This document shows, piece by piece, positions 17,411 to 25,927 of a stretch of DNA of 42,856 bases (positions within the stretch are counted from its first letter, which is position 1; the number at the start of each line of letters is the position of its first letter). The stretch is taken from assembly GCA_025463985.1 (NCBI GenBank), contig JAODBM010000159.1, positions 1 to 42,856 on the forward strand. Direction: 5' to 3'. The position numbers were made by a program, and so were the translations under genes. Source of the stretch: Acidimicrobiales bacterium. GTDB taxonomy: Bacteria > Actinomycetota > Acidimicrobiia > Acidimicrobiales > Iamiaceae. A model generated the notes under the pieces. It did not search any database. It was not told the DNA's origin and saw nothing but the letters and a program-made list of their open reading frames with translations.

Positions 17411-18688
17411 ATGGACGATCACGCGCCACGCCGGTTCGAGGCGTTCGACAATCGCAACTTCCGGCTCTACTTCATCGGTCAGACGATCTCGAGCATCGGC
17501 TCGTGGCTGCAGGCGCTTGCCGTGACGTGGCTGGTCCTCGAGATCACCAACCGCAGCGACCAGCTCGGCATCGCCATGGCGCTGCAGTTCCTGCCGATGC
17601 TGGTGCTCGGCGCGCCGGCCGGCGTGCTGGCTGACCGGATCGACAACCGACGCCTGCTGGTCGCGACCTCGACCGCGTCAGGGATCCTCGCCGTGACGTT
17701 CGGTGTGGTGGTGGCCATGGGCCACGCGTCCATCTGGTGGATCGACGGGCTCACGCTCATGCTCGGACTCGTGCTGGCCGCCGAGCGCCCGGCCATGCAG
17801 GCCATCCTCTTCCAGCTGGTGGGACCCGAGCTGCTGCCAAGTGCCGTAGCGACGAACAGCACGATCAACTCGGTCTCGCGTCTCATCGGCCCAGCTTTGG
17901 CCGGCGCGCTCATCGCCACTGTCGGGGTGGAGGCGTGCTTCTTCATCAACGGCGCCTCGTACCTCGTGGTCATCGCCGCACTCGTGGCGCTGAGGTCGAG
18001 CGAGCTCGTGTCCCGGCCGCTCCTCGGGCGAGCAAAGGGGAAGTTACGCGAGGGATTCGCCTATGTGCGCACCCACCCCGACGTGAGACGCCCTCTGCTG
18101 GTCATGACCGTCGTCGGCATCGTGGCCTACAACTTCCCGACCACCTTCCCCTCGATGGTCCGCTTCGGGTTCCACCGCGGCGCCGGTGCGGTGGGCCTGG
18201 CCATGAGCGTCAGCGCGATCGGTTCGATCATCGGCGGCATCTACGTCGCCGGGGTGAGACCGCACCCGCGGCGGACGCTGGCCATCGCACTCGCGGGGTT
18301 CGCAGCAGCATGCGTGGCGCTCTCGATCACACCAGGGTTCTGGCCGTTCGTCGCCATGACCATCCCATTGGGATTCGCGTCGGCATCGTTCCAATCGGTC
18401 AACACCGTCGTGGTCCAACAAGCCACAGAGCCCGCGATGCAAGGACGGGTCATGGGCCTGCACCAGATGGCCTGGTTCGGCACCACACCCATCGGCGCCC
18501 TCCTCGTCGGGTGGATCATCCAGACCTCCGGCCCGCGGGTGCCGTTCGCGCTCGGCGGACTCTCCGCCCTGCTCTGCGCCGCGGCTGTCCTCAGCCGCCG
18601 GAACCGTCAGAGCGCAGCAGACGCGCCCGGCCGATCAACGCAACCGACAGGCACGTCCGCGACGTGTCCACGTTTCGTCGCTCGATGA
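17411..18688 (+). CDS. MFS transporter (MFS_3 / EntS-like exporter)
   Basis: This 425-residue protein opens with RRFEAFDNRNFRLYFIGQTI, the N-terminal signature of the MFS_3/EntS-like exporter group. The motif-A loop GVLADRIDNRRLLVATS follows, and about twelve hydrophobic helices are visible. The second half contains PLGFASASFQSVNTVVVQQA and MQGRVMGLHQMAWFGTTPIG, typical of this group. Substrates of relatives include siderophores and hydrophobic drugs; nothing here fixes the substrate. ATG at 17411 gives the conserved N-terminus. Control by the divergent XRE-cupin regulator through the 17357-17388 palindrome is inferred from position. Confidence 0.9.
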   Translation: MDDHAPRRFEAFDNRNFRLYFIGQTISSIGSWLQALAVTWLVLEITNRSDQLGIAMALQFLPMLVLGAPAGVLADRIDNRRLLVATSTASGILAVTFGVVVAMGHASIWWIDGLTLMLGLVLAAERPAMQAILFQLVGPELLPSAVATNSTINSVSRLIGPALAGALIATVGVEACFFINGASYLVVIAALVALRSSELVSRPLLGRAKGKLREGFAYVRTHPDVRRPLLVMTVVGIVAYNFPTTFPSMVRFGFHRGAGAVGLAMSVSAIGSIIGGIYVAGVRPHPRRTLAIALAGFAAACVALSITPGFWPFVAMTIPLGFASASFQSVNTVVVQQATEPAMQGRVMGLHQMAWFGTTPIGALLVGWIIQTSGPRVPFALGGLSALLCAAAVLSRRNRQSAADAPGRSTQPTGTSATCPRFVAR

Positions 18689-18820
18689 ACCAGCCGGGAA
18701 AGGGAACCGGTGTGTCGCATCGGGATCACGGCAGTGCGCGGGCGACGAGGAACGGGACCGGTTTGCCTCGCGGCCGATGACGAGGCGCAACCTTCGTGCT
18801 CCGCCTGGCAGGCTGAGGCC

Positions 18821-19696
18821 ATGACGATACGCCTCAGCGGGACCGGCATCTGGAGCGGCGCGTTGCGCTACGGCGACGCGGGCGAAGCGGCCCAGCGGGC
18901 CACCGAGCTGGAGGAGCTCGGCTACACGGCGCTCTGGATCCCCGACATCGGGGGCGACGTGTTCGGTCCGCTTGCCAACCTCCTCGGGGCGACGTCGACG
19001 GCCACGGTCGCCACCGGCATCCTTAACGTCTGGATGCACTCGCCGGAAGAGACGGCGGCGCAGCACGCCGCGCTGACGGCGGACCATGGGCCACGCTTCT
19101 TGTGCGGGCTCGGGATCAGCCACCGCCCGTTGATCGACCACCTCAACTCGCCCGGCGCCTACCAGAAGCCGCTGGCCACGATGTCGGCCTACCTTGACGG
19201 CTTGGACGCCGCGCCGGTGCCGCTGGCCGAGGAGGACCGCGTCCTGGCGGCGCTCGGCCCGAAGATGCTGGAGCTCGCCCGAACCCGTGGGGCCGGCACC
19301 CATCCGTACCTCGTCACTCCCGAGCTCACGGCAAGGGCGCGAGCAGGGATCGGGCCCGACGGTCTGGTCGCCGTCGAGCAGGGCGTCGTCCTGGAGACGG
19401 ATCAGGACCGGGCCCGCGCGACGGCCCGCCTCCACCTCAAGACGTACCTCGGCTTGCCGAACTACTCGAACAACTGGAAGCGCCAGGGGTTCACCGACGA
19501 CGACCTCGCCGACGGCGGCAGCGACCGCCTCGTCGACGCCCTCGTCGTGTGGGGTGACGAGGCCACGATCGCCGCGCGCATCCAGGAGCACCGTGACGCC
19601 GGCGCCGACCACGTCTGCATCCAGGTGCTGACGGACGACCCGGGAGCCCTCCCCGCCGAGCAGTGGCGGGCACTGGCCCCGGCGCTGACTGCCTGA
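18821..19696 (+). CDS. LLM class F420-dependent oxidoreductase (TIGR03620-like)
   Basis: This 291-residue luciferase-like TIM-barrel enzyme opens with LSGTGIWSGALRYGDAGEAA, then LEELGYTALWIPDIGGDVFG, and then ATVATGILNVWMHSPEETAA. This order is typical of the TIGR03620 branch of probable F420-dependent oxidoreductases. The substrate is unknown. The C-terminal half has DALVVWGDEATIAARIQEHR, which forms the last barrel strands and helices. No ribosome site is evident. A CAGGCT hexamer ends 6 bases before the ATG, so the mRNA may be leaderless. The 132 bases upstream, after the MFS gene, show no other feature. Confidence 0.87.
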   Translation: MTIRLSGTGIWSGALRYGDAGEAAQRATELEELGYTALWIPDIGGDVFGPLANLLGATSTATVATGILNVWMHSPEETAAQHAALTADHGPRFLCGLGISHRPLIDHLNSPGAYQKPLATMSAYLDGLDAAPVPLAEEDRVLAALGPKMLELARTRGAGTHPYLVTPELTARARAGIGPDGLVAVEQGVVLETDQDRARATARLHLKTYLGLPNYSNNWKRQGFTDDDLADGGSDRLVDALVVWGDEATIAARIQEHRDAGADHVCIQVLTDDPGALPAEQWRALAPALTA

Positions 19697-19787
19697 CGCG
19701 GACGGCACCGCCACCGGAACGATCGATGATCTCGCAGGCCGCGCCTGCGAGGACGCACCGGGGGGGCGTCGGTGCCCGCGGGGGCGT

Positions 19788-20660
19788 TCAGCCGATGACG
19801 CGGAGCTGCGCCGGGCTCGTGGGCACGGTGGCGTCGCCGGTCTGGCGGAGGGCGGCGGCGGTGGCATCGTCGCTGGGCAGCCAGGTGGTCAGCCGTTGCT
19901 CGTCAGCGGCGTCGGGGAGCAGGAGCTCTTCGTAGTCGAGGCGGAGTGGCCCGAGGTCGGGGTGCGCGATGCGCATCATGCCCCGGCGCTTCCCCGATGC
20001 GGCGAAGCTCGACCAGCGATCAGCGAAGTCCGCGGCGGTGCCGAGCTCGTCGATCAGCGCGGCGAAGCCCGCATCGTCACCCCATCGACTGGCTGTGTCG
20101 CGCAGGCGGCCGACCTGCTCGTCGGCCAGTGCCGCCCAGTCGGGATAGGTGGCCTTCGCTCGTGGGTGAAGGAAGACGTGGCGTGCCAAATTCGGGACCG
20201 CGGCATCGAACATTCCGAGCGGGCGGACGAGCCGCCCCCAGGAGATGTTCCACGCGAGCACGTCGTTGGACGGCCCGACCACGAATGCCGGCGTCGTGGG
20301 GAGCCGTTCGAGGAGCGCCCTCACCGTGGGTGCGACGCTGCCCGTCAGCGCGCGCTGCGCCGGGCACAGCACCGCGTTCTGGCTTGCCATCGCCAACATC
20401 GAGAGCTGCCGGCGCTGTTCGTCGTCGAGGCGCAGGGCGTGGGCGAGCGCGGCGATCACGCTCGCCGAAGGTCGGGTGTCGCGGCCCTGCTCGAGCCGCA
20501 CCAGATAGTCGATGCTGACCCCGGCCAGCGTGGCCACCTCTTCGCGGCGCAGACCCGGCGTGCGCCGCCGGCCGTTGTCAGGCAACCCCACGTCGGCGGG
20601 CTTGAGCTGCTCGCGGCGGGCGCGAAGGAACTCGGCCACGGTCGTCACAAGAACCAGCAT
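19788..20660 (-). CDS. HTH transcriptional regulator with MmyB-like ligand-binding domain
   Basis: This 290-residue protein has an N-terminal XRE-type HTH (FLRARREQLKPADVGLP, then RRTPGLRREEVATLAGVSID and YLVRLEQGRD). A C-terminal MmyB-like domain has NDVLAWNISWGRLV and LARHVFLHPRAKATYPDW. The MmyB-like domain is PAS-like and binds small hydrophobic ligands in characterised relatives. Start is ATG at 20660 or possibly GTG at 20648. The divergent YceI gene begins 90 bases away and is the most likely regulated neighbour. Confidence 0.88.
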   Translation of the reverse strand: MLVLVTTVAEFLRARREQLKPADVGLPDNGRRRTPGLRREEVATLAGVSIDYLVRLEQGRDTRPSASVIAALAHALRLDDEQRRQLSMLAMASQNAVLCPAQRALTGSVAPTVRALLERLPTTPAFVVGPSNDVLAWNISWGRLVRPLGMFDAAVPNLARHVFLHPRAKATYPDWAALADEQVGRLRDTASRWGDDAGFAALIDELGTAADFADRWSSFAASGKRRGMMRIAHPDLGPLRLDYEELLLPDAADEQRLTTWLPSDDATAAALRQTGDATVPTSPAQLRVIG

Positions 20661-20750
20661 GCCGCGCGAGCACGCGAATGTCCCTGGCCCCACCAATACC
20701 AGGATCAGCCCGGCCTTCCCGCGCCGCGCGGGTCCGTTGATCATCGCGAC

Positions 20751-21314
20751 ATGACCACCACACCGACCTCCCCCTCGCTGCCCTTGGCCTCCGGCCGCTG
20801 GGCGGTGGACACCGCCCACTCGTCGATCGGCTTCACCGTCCGCCACCTCGGCGTGTCGAAGGTCCGCGGCCGGTTCACCCGCTTCGACGCCGACGTCGTC
20901 GTGGGCGAGACCCTCGACACGACGAGCGTGAGCGCGACCGTCCACGTCTCCTCGATCGACACGGCCAACGCCGACCGTGACGCGCACGTGCTCTCGCCCG
21001 ACTTCTTCGACGTCGCCCGCCGCCCGACGATGATGTTCCGCTCCACCCAGATCAGGGGCGCCGGATCGGAATATCAGGTCGACGGCGACCTCACCATCGG
21101 CGATGTGACCCGCCCGATCGTGCTCGCCGTCGAGCTGGGCGGCATCGAGGACTTCCCGGGCGGCCCGCGCCATGCCGGCTTCGAGGCCACCACGGAGATC
21201 CGCCGCAAGGACTTCGGCATCGACATCGCGATGCCGCCCGGCATCAGCGCCGTCGCGCTCGGCGACGTGGTGAAGGTCGAGCTCGACCTCCAGCTGCTCG
21301 AGCCCACCACCTAG
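20751..21314 (+). CDS. YceI family lipid-binding protein
   Basis: This 187-residue protein begins SGRWAVDTAHSSIGFTVRHL, the YceI start signature, and continues with VRGRFTRFDADVVVGE, then IDTANADRDAHVLSPDFFDV, and finally EIRRKDFGIDIAMPPG. The fold is a lipocalin-like barrel that binds polyisoprenoids or other long hydrophobic molecules in characterised members. No signal peptide is seen, so this copy is probably cytoplasmic. It is divergent from an MmyB-like regulator, an arrangement that suggests control by a hydrophobic ligand. Confidence 0.92.
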   Translation: MTTTPTSPSLPLASGRWAVDTAHSSIGFTVRHLGVSKVRGRFTRFDADVVVGETLDTTSVSATVHVSSIDTANADRDAHVLSPDFFDVARRPTMMFRSTQIRGAGSEYQVDGDLTIGDVTRPIVLAVELGGIEDFPGGPRHAGFEATTEIRRKDFGIDIAMPPGISAVALGDVVKVELDLQLLEPTT

Positions 21315-21390
21315 CCGGGGCGAGCGCCGCCTCGACCGGCTTCGCTCCCGGGCCCGGTGTCGTCAGCGCAATGCGGGATCGAGAAGCGTG

Positions 21391-21897
21391 TCAGTCGGGG
21401 TCGGCGCTGGCGGCGGTCACGCCGCTGCGGTGGAGCAGCACGAGGGCGATGACGAGACCGAGCGCCACGCCCGCGTTGACCCCGAGCTCGATCTGCGAGC
21501 GGGCGAAGGAGGTGGTCGTCTCGCTGGCGAGGGACTGGGCGCCGATCAGCAGGATGTGCCGGACGGCCGAGATGATCCCGATGACGAGGAACGGTCGGAG
21601 CTGGAAGCCGCCGTCCTCGAGGTGGGCCACGACCGTCCGGTAGATCTCGAGCACGATCACGACGAACAGCACGCCGTTCACGGCCGTCGTGATCGTCGAG
21701 CTGAACGGCTGGTCGCTGGTGACCGCGTCGACGACCGTCCGGTACAGCAAGACCGCCGCGAGCCCGATCAGCACGCCGGCCACCAGCACGTAGATCACGT
21801 TCTCGATCACCGCGAAGATCCGCATCGCCGCACCAGGGAGCACCTCCCGGTGGTGCGACGTGCTCCGCCCGCCGCCGGTCAGACCGTCATCGGCCAT
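21391..21897 (-). CDS. PsiE-like phosphate-starvation-inducible membrane protein
   Basis: This 168-residue protein has four hydrophobic helices in the PsiE pattern: VIENVIYVLVAGVLIGLAAV, then NGVLFVVIVLEIYRTVVAHL, LRPFLVIGIISAVRHILLIG, and VALGLVIALVLLHRSG. PsiE is induced by phosphate starvation in E. coli, but its function is unknown. I see no GTTCACC repeat before this gene, so phosphate control here is not supported by the sequence. ATG at 21897 is preferred over TTG at 21903. The gene is divergent from the methyltransferase at 21990. Confidence 0.82.
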   Translation of the reverse strand: MADDGLTGGGRSTSHHREVLPGAAMRIFAVIENVIYVLVAGVLIGLAAVLLYRTVVDAVTSDQPFSSTITTAVNGVLFVVIVLEIYRTVVAHLEDGGFQLRPFLVIGIISAVRHILLIGAQSLASETTTSFARSQIELGVNAGVALGLVIALVLLHRSGVTAASADPD

Positions 21898-21989
21898 GCC
21901 CAAACCCTATGGGCGGCGCCGGCCGACCGACCGGTCGAGCGACGTGAGGCCTCGCGGTCGCCTGCTGGCACTGCCATACGCTGGACGCG

Positions 21990-22760
21990 GTGGCGGACAG
22001 GGCGCCGGCCGGCGACTTCGACTACGAGACCCACGGGTCGGGCTACGCGTCCGTCCGCCGGCCCGACCCGCGCATCGAGGCGCTGGTCCACGCCGCGCTC
22101 GGCGCGTCGCGGACGGTCCTCAACGTCGGCGCCGGGGCCGGTTCGTACGAGCCCGACGACCGACTCGTGCTGGCCGTCGAACCGTCGGCCTCGATGCGGT
22201 CCCAGCGCCGCGCCGATCGACTGCCGGCCGTCGACGCGGTGGCCGAGCGACTCCCGTTCGACGACGACACGTTCGACGCCGTCATGGCCATGATCACGAT
22301 CCACCAGTGGCCCGATCCCACCACGGGGCTGCGCGAGCTGCGGCGCGTCGCTCGGGGCCCGGTCGTGATCCTCACGTTCGACGGCACCGAGCTCGACCGC
22401 CTGTGGCTGGCGGAGTACGCACCGAAGCTGTTCGCCGCGGAAGCGCCCCGGTACCCCGAGCTGGCCGACATCGCCGCGACCCTCGGCGGCACGGTCGAGG
22501 TCCAGCCGGTGCCGATCCCCTTGGACTGCACTGATGGGTTCGCCGAAGCGTTCTACGGCCGGCCCGAACGGCTGCTCGACCCGGTGGTGCGCAGCGGCCA
22601 GTCCGCGTGGGGGTTCGTCGACGAGCCGGCGCAGCAGCGCGCCCTCGCCTCGCTCGCCGACGACCTGGCGACCGGCCGCTGGGACGAGCGGTTCGGCGTC
22701 CTGCGCACGCAACCGTTCTTCGAGGGTTCGCTGCGGCTGATCGTCGCCCACCCGACCTAA
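21990..22760 (+). CDS. Class I SAM-dependent methyltransferase
   Basis: This 256-residue protein has the Rossmann methyltransferase pattern. SAM motif I is TVLNVGAGAGSYEP (about residues 42-55). The acidic strand-2 residue lies in VLAVEPSASM, and motif II-III is in RLPFDDDTFDAVMAMITIHQ. The layout matches methyltransferase type 11 proteins that modify small molecules. The acceptor is unknown. The GTG start is preceded by TACGCT ending 7 bases earlier and has no ribosome site, so it may be leaderless. Its stop lies 27 bases from the end of the convergent papain-like gene. Confidence 0.88.
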   Translation: MADRAPAGDFDYETHGSGYASVRRPDPRIEALVHAALGASRTVLNVGAGAGSYEPDDRLVLAVEPSASMRSQRRADRLPAVDAVAERLPFDDDTFDAVMAMITIHQWPDPTTGLRELRRVARGPVVILTFDGTELDRLWLAEYAPKLFAAEAPRYPELADIAATLGGTVEVQPVPIPLDCTDGFAEAFYGRPERLLDPVVRSGQSAWGFVDEPAQQRALASLADDLATGRWDERFGVLRTQPFFEGSLRLIVAHPT

Positions 22761-22787
22761 CCGAGCGCCGCGGCCAGATCCGTCAGC

Positions 22788-23387
22788 TCAGCGGTCGCCC
22801 GGCGACGAGGGTGGTGGCTCGGCGGGGAGGGCTTCGTAGTACTTGGCGAGGTCCGCGGGGCTGATGTGGACGGGGTCGAGGTTGAACAGCGCACCGGTCC
22901 GTTCCATCGAGCGGGCGACGAAGCCCGAGCAGATGAACGTGCCGTCGACGAAGAACGTGAACTTCGACCCCGTGAGGACGGTGAGCGCGATGCTCGCGAT
23001 CGTGAAGTAGCCGTAGCGGCTGCGCGCCGCGAGTACCCACTCGGCAAAGGCCAGCACCTCGGCCACATCTGCGGGTGACGCGCCCGGGTGCACGACCACG
23101 TAGTCCTTCGGTCGGTACGCCGTCATGTTCCTGCGCACCACGCCGCGCCCGAGGGCCTCGGCGATGTCGCCGCCCTCCGTGAGGACGAGCGCCGCATGGT
23201 TGCACCACGCGTAGCGCCGGTCCTCGCCGTGGATCCTCAACCGCTCGCCGAGGCGGATGAGCCGGCTGATCGGCGCGTCGCCGCGGGTCAGGATGAAGTC
23301 GCCGGGCGTCCATGCCGGCGGCTCCGACCCAGGCGGATACGGCGTCGCCGCCTCGCGATGCACCCGCTGGAACGATGGCTTGCGCAT
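22788..23387 (-). CDS. Permuted papain-like (YiiX/NlpC-P60 superfamily) hydrolase
   Basis: This 199-residue protein carries the residue order expected for circularly permuted NlpC/P60-papain enzymes. WTPGDFILTRGDAPISRLIR comes first, then a histidine in WCNHAALVL (His64), and later the nucleophile in FICSGFVARSMERTG (Cys153). Enzymes of this group cleave amide or ester bonds in lipids or peptidoglycan-related substrates. No signal peptide is present, so it is probably cytoplasmic. A hydrophobic stretch at about residues 127-140 precedes the Cys motif. It lies downstream of the DHA2 exporter gene on the same strand, separated from it by a strong hairpin, so it probably has its own transcript. 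Confidence 0.78.
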   Translation of the reverse strand: MRKPSFQRVHREAATPYPPGSEPPAWTPGDFILTRGDAPISRLIRLGERLRIHGEDRRYAWCNHAALVLTEGGDIAEALGRGVVRRNMTAYRPKDYVVVHPGASPADVAEVLAFAEWVLAARSRYGYFTIASIALTVLTGSKFTFFVDGTFICSGFVARSMERTGALFNLDPVHISPADLAKYYEALPAEPPPSSPGDR

Positions 23388-23442
23388 CGTGCCGCCCCCC
23401 TGGCCCCCGGTCGCCTTGCTGGAGGGTCGCAGTCTGCCTCAC

Positions 23443-23472
23443 GCATGGTGGGCCCTGCTGGGCCCACCATGC
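23443..23472 (-). terminator. Perfect 13-bp hairpin after the DHA2 exporter gene
   Basis: GCATGGTGGGCCC and GGGCCCACCATGC pair perfectly around a 4-base loop, beginning 5 bases past the exporter's stop codon. No T-run follows, as is common for high-GC actinobacterial terminators. It probably ends the exporter transcript before the papain-like gene. Confidence 0.7.
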
Positions 23473-23477
23473 GACCG

Positions 23478-25136
23478 TCAGACCAGGGCGGGAACGAGCG
23501 CAGCGTCGTCGTCGTCGACCGTGTCCGCGGGCTCACCGGGCTCGGCGTCGGCGATCGTCGCGTCGGCCGTCCGCATGCCGGGCAGGCCCAAGCGGGCGAT
23601 GGCGGCGGCCACGACGATGATCCCGGCCCCGACCAGCATCGAGGTGCTGAGGCCGTGCATCCAGGCCGACCGCGCCGCCCCGGCGAGCTGCCCCCCCTCG
23701 CTCCCGGGAAGCCCGGTGGCCACGTGGAGTGCGCCGGCCAGCGACGCCTTTGCGGTGCCGGCGGCGGTCGCCGGCAGCGCATGGGTCGCCGCCGAGATGC
23801 GGGAGGAGTACTGCGAGGCGAGCACGCTGCCGAGCACGGCGACGCCGAGAGCGCCGCCGAGCTCGCGGGTCGTGTCGTTCATCGCCGCGCCCATGCCGGC
23901 AGACGTCCTGGGCACCGACGCCATCAACAGCTCGGTCGTGGGCGACATCGCGAGTGCCATGCCACCGGCCGTGATCGCCAGGCCGATCGCCACCTGCATG
24001 TAGCCGGGATGGCCGGGCAGCAGGGCCAGGATGCCGATGCCGACGGCCACCAGGGTGAGGCCGCCGGCGACCGTGGCCCGAGCACCGAAGCGCTGCACGA
24101 GCCCCGGTGCCCGGGGGGCGACGATGATCATGGCGAGGAAGACGGGAGCGAGCCGCAGGGCGGACTCGAACGTGCCGTAGCCCATCACGAGCTGGAAGAG
24201 CTGGCTGATGGAGAAGAACACGCCCATGAGCGTGAAGAAGACGAGCGTGAGTGCGAGGCTCGAGATGCCGAACGTCGCTTGCCGGAACAGGCGGATGTCG
24301 AGCATCGGAGAGCTGGTCCGCAGCTCCCAGGCCACGAACCCGCCGACCAGGGCCAGGCCGCCGAGAAGGAAGCCGAGCGTGCCGGCCGAGCTCCAGCCGT
24401 GGGTCGGCGCCTCGATGAGGCCGTAGACGACGGCGGCGACGCCAGCGGTCGAGAGCGCCGCGCCCAAGATGTCGAGCTTCGGCTTCTGGGGGTCGCGCGA
24501 CGTCGGGATCAGGACCATGCCGGCGATCAGCGCGACGGCGGCGACGGGCAGGTTGAGCAGGAACACCGAGTGCCACGACCAGTGCTCGAGCAGGTAGCCG
24601 CTGATCATCATCCCGATGGCGGCGCCGCCACCGGAGACGGCGGTCCAGATGGCGATGGCCCGCGCCCGCTCGTTGGCGGGGAACACGTTGGTGAGGATCG
24701 ACAGCGTGGACGGCATGATCATGGCGCCGGCCAGACCCATCACCGCGCGAGCCGCGATCAGCCCGGTGCCGCTGGTGGTGACGAACCCGGCGAAGGCGGT
24801 GGCGAGCGTGAAGACCACCAATCCCGCCTGCATCACGCCCTTGCGGCCGAACCGATCGCCGAGCGAGCTGGTCGTGAACAGCAACCCGGCGAACACCAGC
24901 GAGTAGGCGTCGACCACCCACTGCTGGGCCGAGCTGGAGAGCCCCAGGTCGGCGGCGATGTTCGGCAGCGCCAGGTTGAGGGCGGTGTTGCCGAGCATCA
25001 CGAGGAGGAGGCTCGTGCACAGCACGGCGAGGATCGCCCAGCGGCGGGGGTTGGCCGTGGCGTCGTCGTCGAGCTCGTCGAGCTCGTCGAGCGCGCCGAC
25101 CGCGAGCGGCGGTGAGGTGGGGGAGGAAGAAGCCAT
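23478..25136 (-). CDS. DHA2-family MFS drug exporter (EmrB/QacA-like, 14 TM)
   Basis: This 552-residue protein has about fourteen hydrophobic helices. It carries the DHA2 signatures LGNTALNLALPNIAADLGLS in helix 1, WVVDAYSLVFAGLLFTTSSL, and GDRFGRKGVMQAGLV (motif A). It also has a motif-C-like SGGGAAIGMMISGYLLEHWS. Such proton antiporters expel drugs, dyes or toxic metabolites. The N-terminal tail contains an LDELDELDDD acidic run. The ATG at 25136 is chosen because longer frames would read through the operator array. The gene is divergent from a TetR regulator across four palindromes, a classic exporter-repressor pair. Confidence 0.93.
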   Translation of the reverse strand: MASSSPTSPPLAVGALDELDELDDDATANPRRWAILAVLCTSLLLVMLGNTALNLALPNIAADLGLSSSAQQWVVDAYSLVFAGLLFTTSSLGDRFGRKGVMQAGLVVFTLATAFAGFVTTSGTGLIAARAVMGLAGAMIMPSTLSILTNVFPANERARAIAIWTAVSGGGAAIGMMISGYLLEHWSWHSVFLLNLPVAAVALIAGMVLIPTSRDPQKPKLDILGAALSTAGVAAVVYGLIEAPTHGWSSAGTLGFLLGGLALVGGFVAWELRTSSPMLDIRLFRQATFGISSLALTLVFFTLMGVFFSISQLFQLVMGYGTFESALRLAPVFLAMIIVAPRAPGLVQRFGARATVAGGLTLVAVGIGILALLPGHPGYMQVAIGLAITAGGMALAMSPTTELLMASVPRTSAGMGAAMNDTTRELGGALGVAVLGSVLASQYSSRISAATHALPATAAGTAKASLAGALHVATGLPGSEGGQLAGAARSAWMHGLSTSMLVGAGIIVVAAAIARLGLPGMRTADATIADAEPGEPADTVDDDDAALVPALV

Positions 25137-25149
25137 GCGCCCATAGAAC

Positions 25150-25212
25150 TGGCAGTTCTGCCATATGTCAAGTATGACACTTGGCACGCATGCCAGCGCG
25201 GCAGTTCTGTCA
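25150..25212. promoter_or_regulatory. Array of four 14-bp palindromes between the exporter and TetR genes
   Basis: Four copies of TGGCA-N4-TGCCA-type palindromes lie at 25150-25163, 25166-25179, 25182-25195 and 25199-25212. The second has TGTCA/TGACA half-sites. The fourth has one altered base at each end. Their centres are 16, 16 and 17 bases apart. Copies 1 and 4 also share the longer string GGCAGTTCTGYCATAT. They fill the gap between the two divergent starts and are the probable binding sites of the TetR protein at 25225. Confidence 0.75.
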
Positions 25213-25224
25213 TATACTCCTCAC

Positions 25225-25833
25225 ATGCCTTCGCTTCGGCAGCGCCACACCGAGCGCACCCGCGACGCCATCGTCGCCGCCGCGTTCGACTTGTTCGCGG
25301 CCAAGGGGTTCGCCGAGACCACGATCGACGAGATCGCCGAGCGCGCCGACATCGCGCCGCGCACGTTCTTCCGCTACTTCCCGGCCAAGGAGGCGGTGCT
25401 CTTCCACAACACCGACGACCAGGTCGAGGCGGTGGCCGCCCGGCTCCGCGCTCGCCCTGCCGACGAGAGCCCCTACGAGAGCCTGCTCGCCGTGCTGCGG
25501 GCCGTCGCCGCAGAGATCACGCACGGCGACAAGCGCGAGATGATGCTCGCGAAGTTCGCCGCCGACAACGACCGTCTCTTCGAGCACCACCGCGCCGTCG
25601 TCATGTGCAACTTCGAGGAGTCCGCGGCGTCGGTCCTGAAGGAGAGGGCGGGTGAACAGGCCGACGAGCTGGCCATCGAGGCCGCCGTCGCCGCGGTGCT
25701 GGCCACGTTCGGCACGGCCATGCGCAGCTGGCTCCGAGCGGGCGCCAAAGGTGATTTCGAGCAGGTCCTCGAGCGCTGCGTCGCCGCGGCCCAGGGCGCG
25801 TTCCAGGTCGCGTCCTCCCCGACGCCCCGCTGA
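25225..25833 (+). CDS. TetR family transcriptional repressor
   Basis: This 202-residue protein has an N-terminal TetR HTH: RQRHTERTRDAIVAAAFDLF, then AETTIDEIAERADIAPRTFF and RYFPAKEAVL. A helical C-terminal ligand domain follows, of the type that binds hydrophobic inducers. The ATG at 25225 follows CTCCTCAC, which is not a ribosome site. The start lies only 12 bases from the last palindrome, so it probably represses itself as well as the divergent DHA2 exporter. Confidence 0.92.
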   Translation: MPSLRQRHTERTRDAIVAAAFDLFAAKGFAETTIDEIAERADIAPRTFFRYFPAKEAVLFHNTDDQVEAVAARLRARPADESPYESLLAVLRAVAAEITHGDKREMMLAKFAADNDRLFEHHRAVVMCNFEESAASVLKERAGEQADELAIEAAVAAVLATFGTAMRSWLRAGAKGDFEQVLERCVAAAQGAFQVASSPTPR

Positions 25834-25927
25834 GCGCGCGGGCGGCCGATCGTCTCGCACGCACCCTCTCGACGCCGTTGGGAACCCGTCCTAGGGTCGC
25901 AGTGGCGCATCCAGAAGGGGGATCATC

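Noticed and set aside
23088-25115. A 675-codon plus-strand frame opposite the DHA2 exporter.
   Set aside because: It is a highly charged Arg/Asp/Glu/Gly/His composition without domains. The minus strand encodes a clear fourteen-helix exporter.
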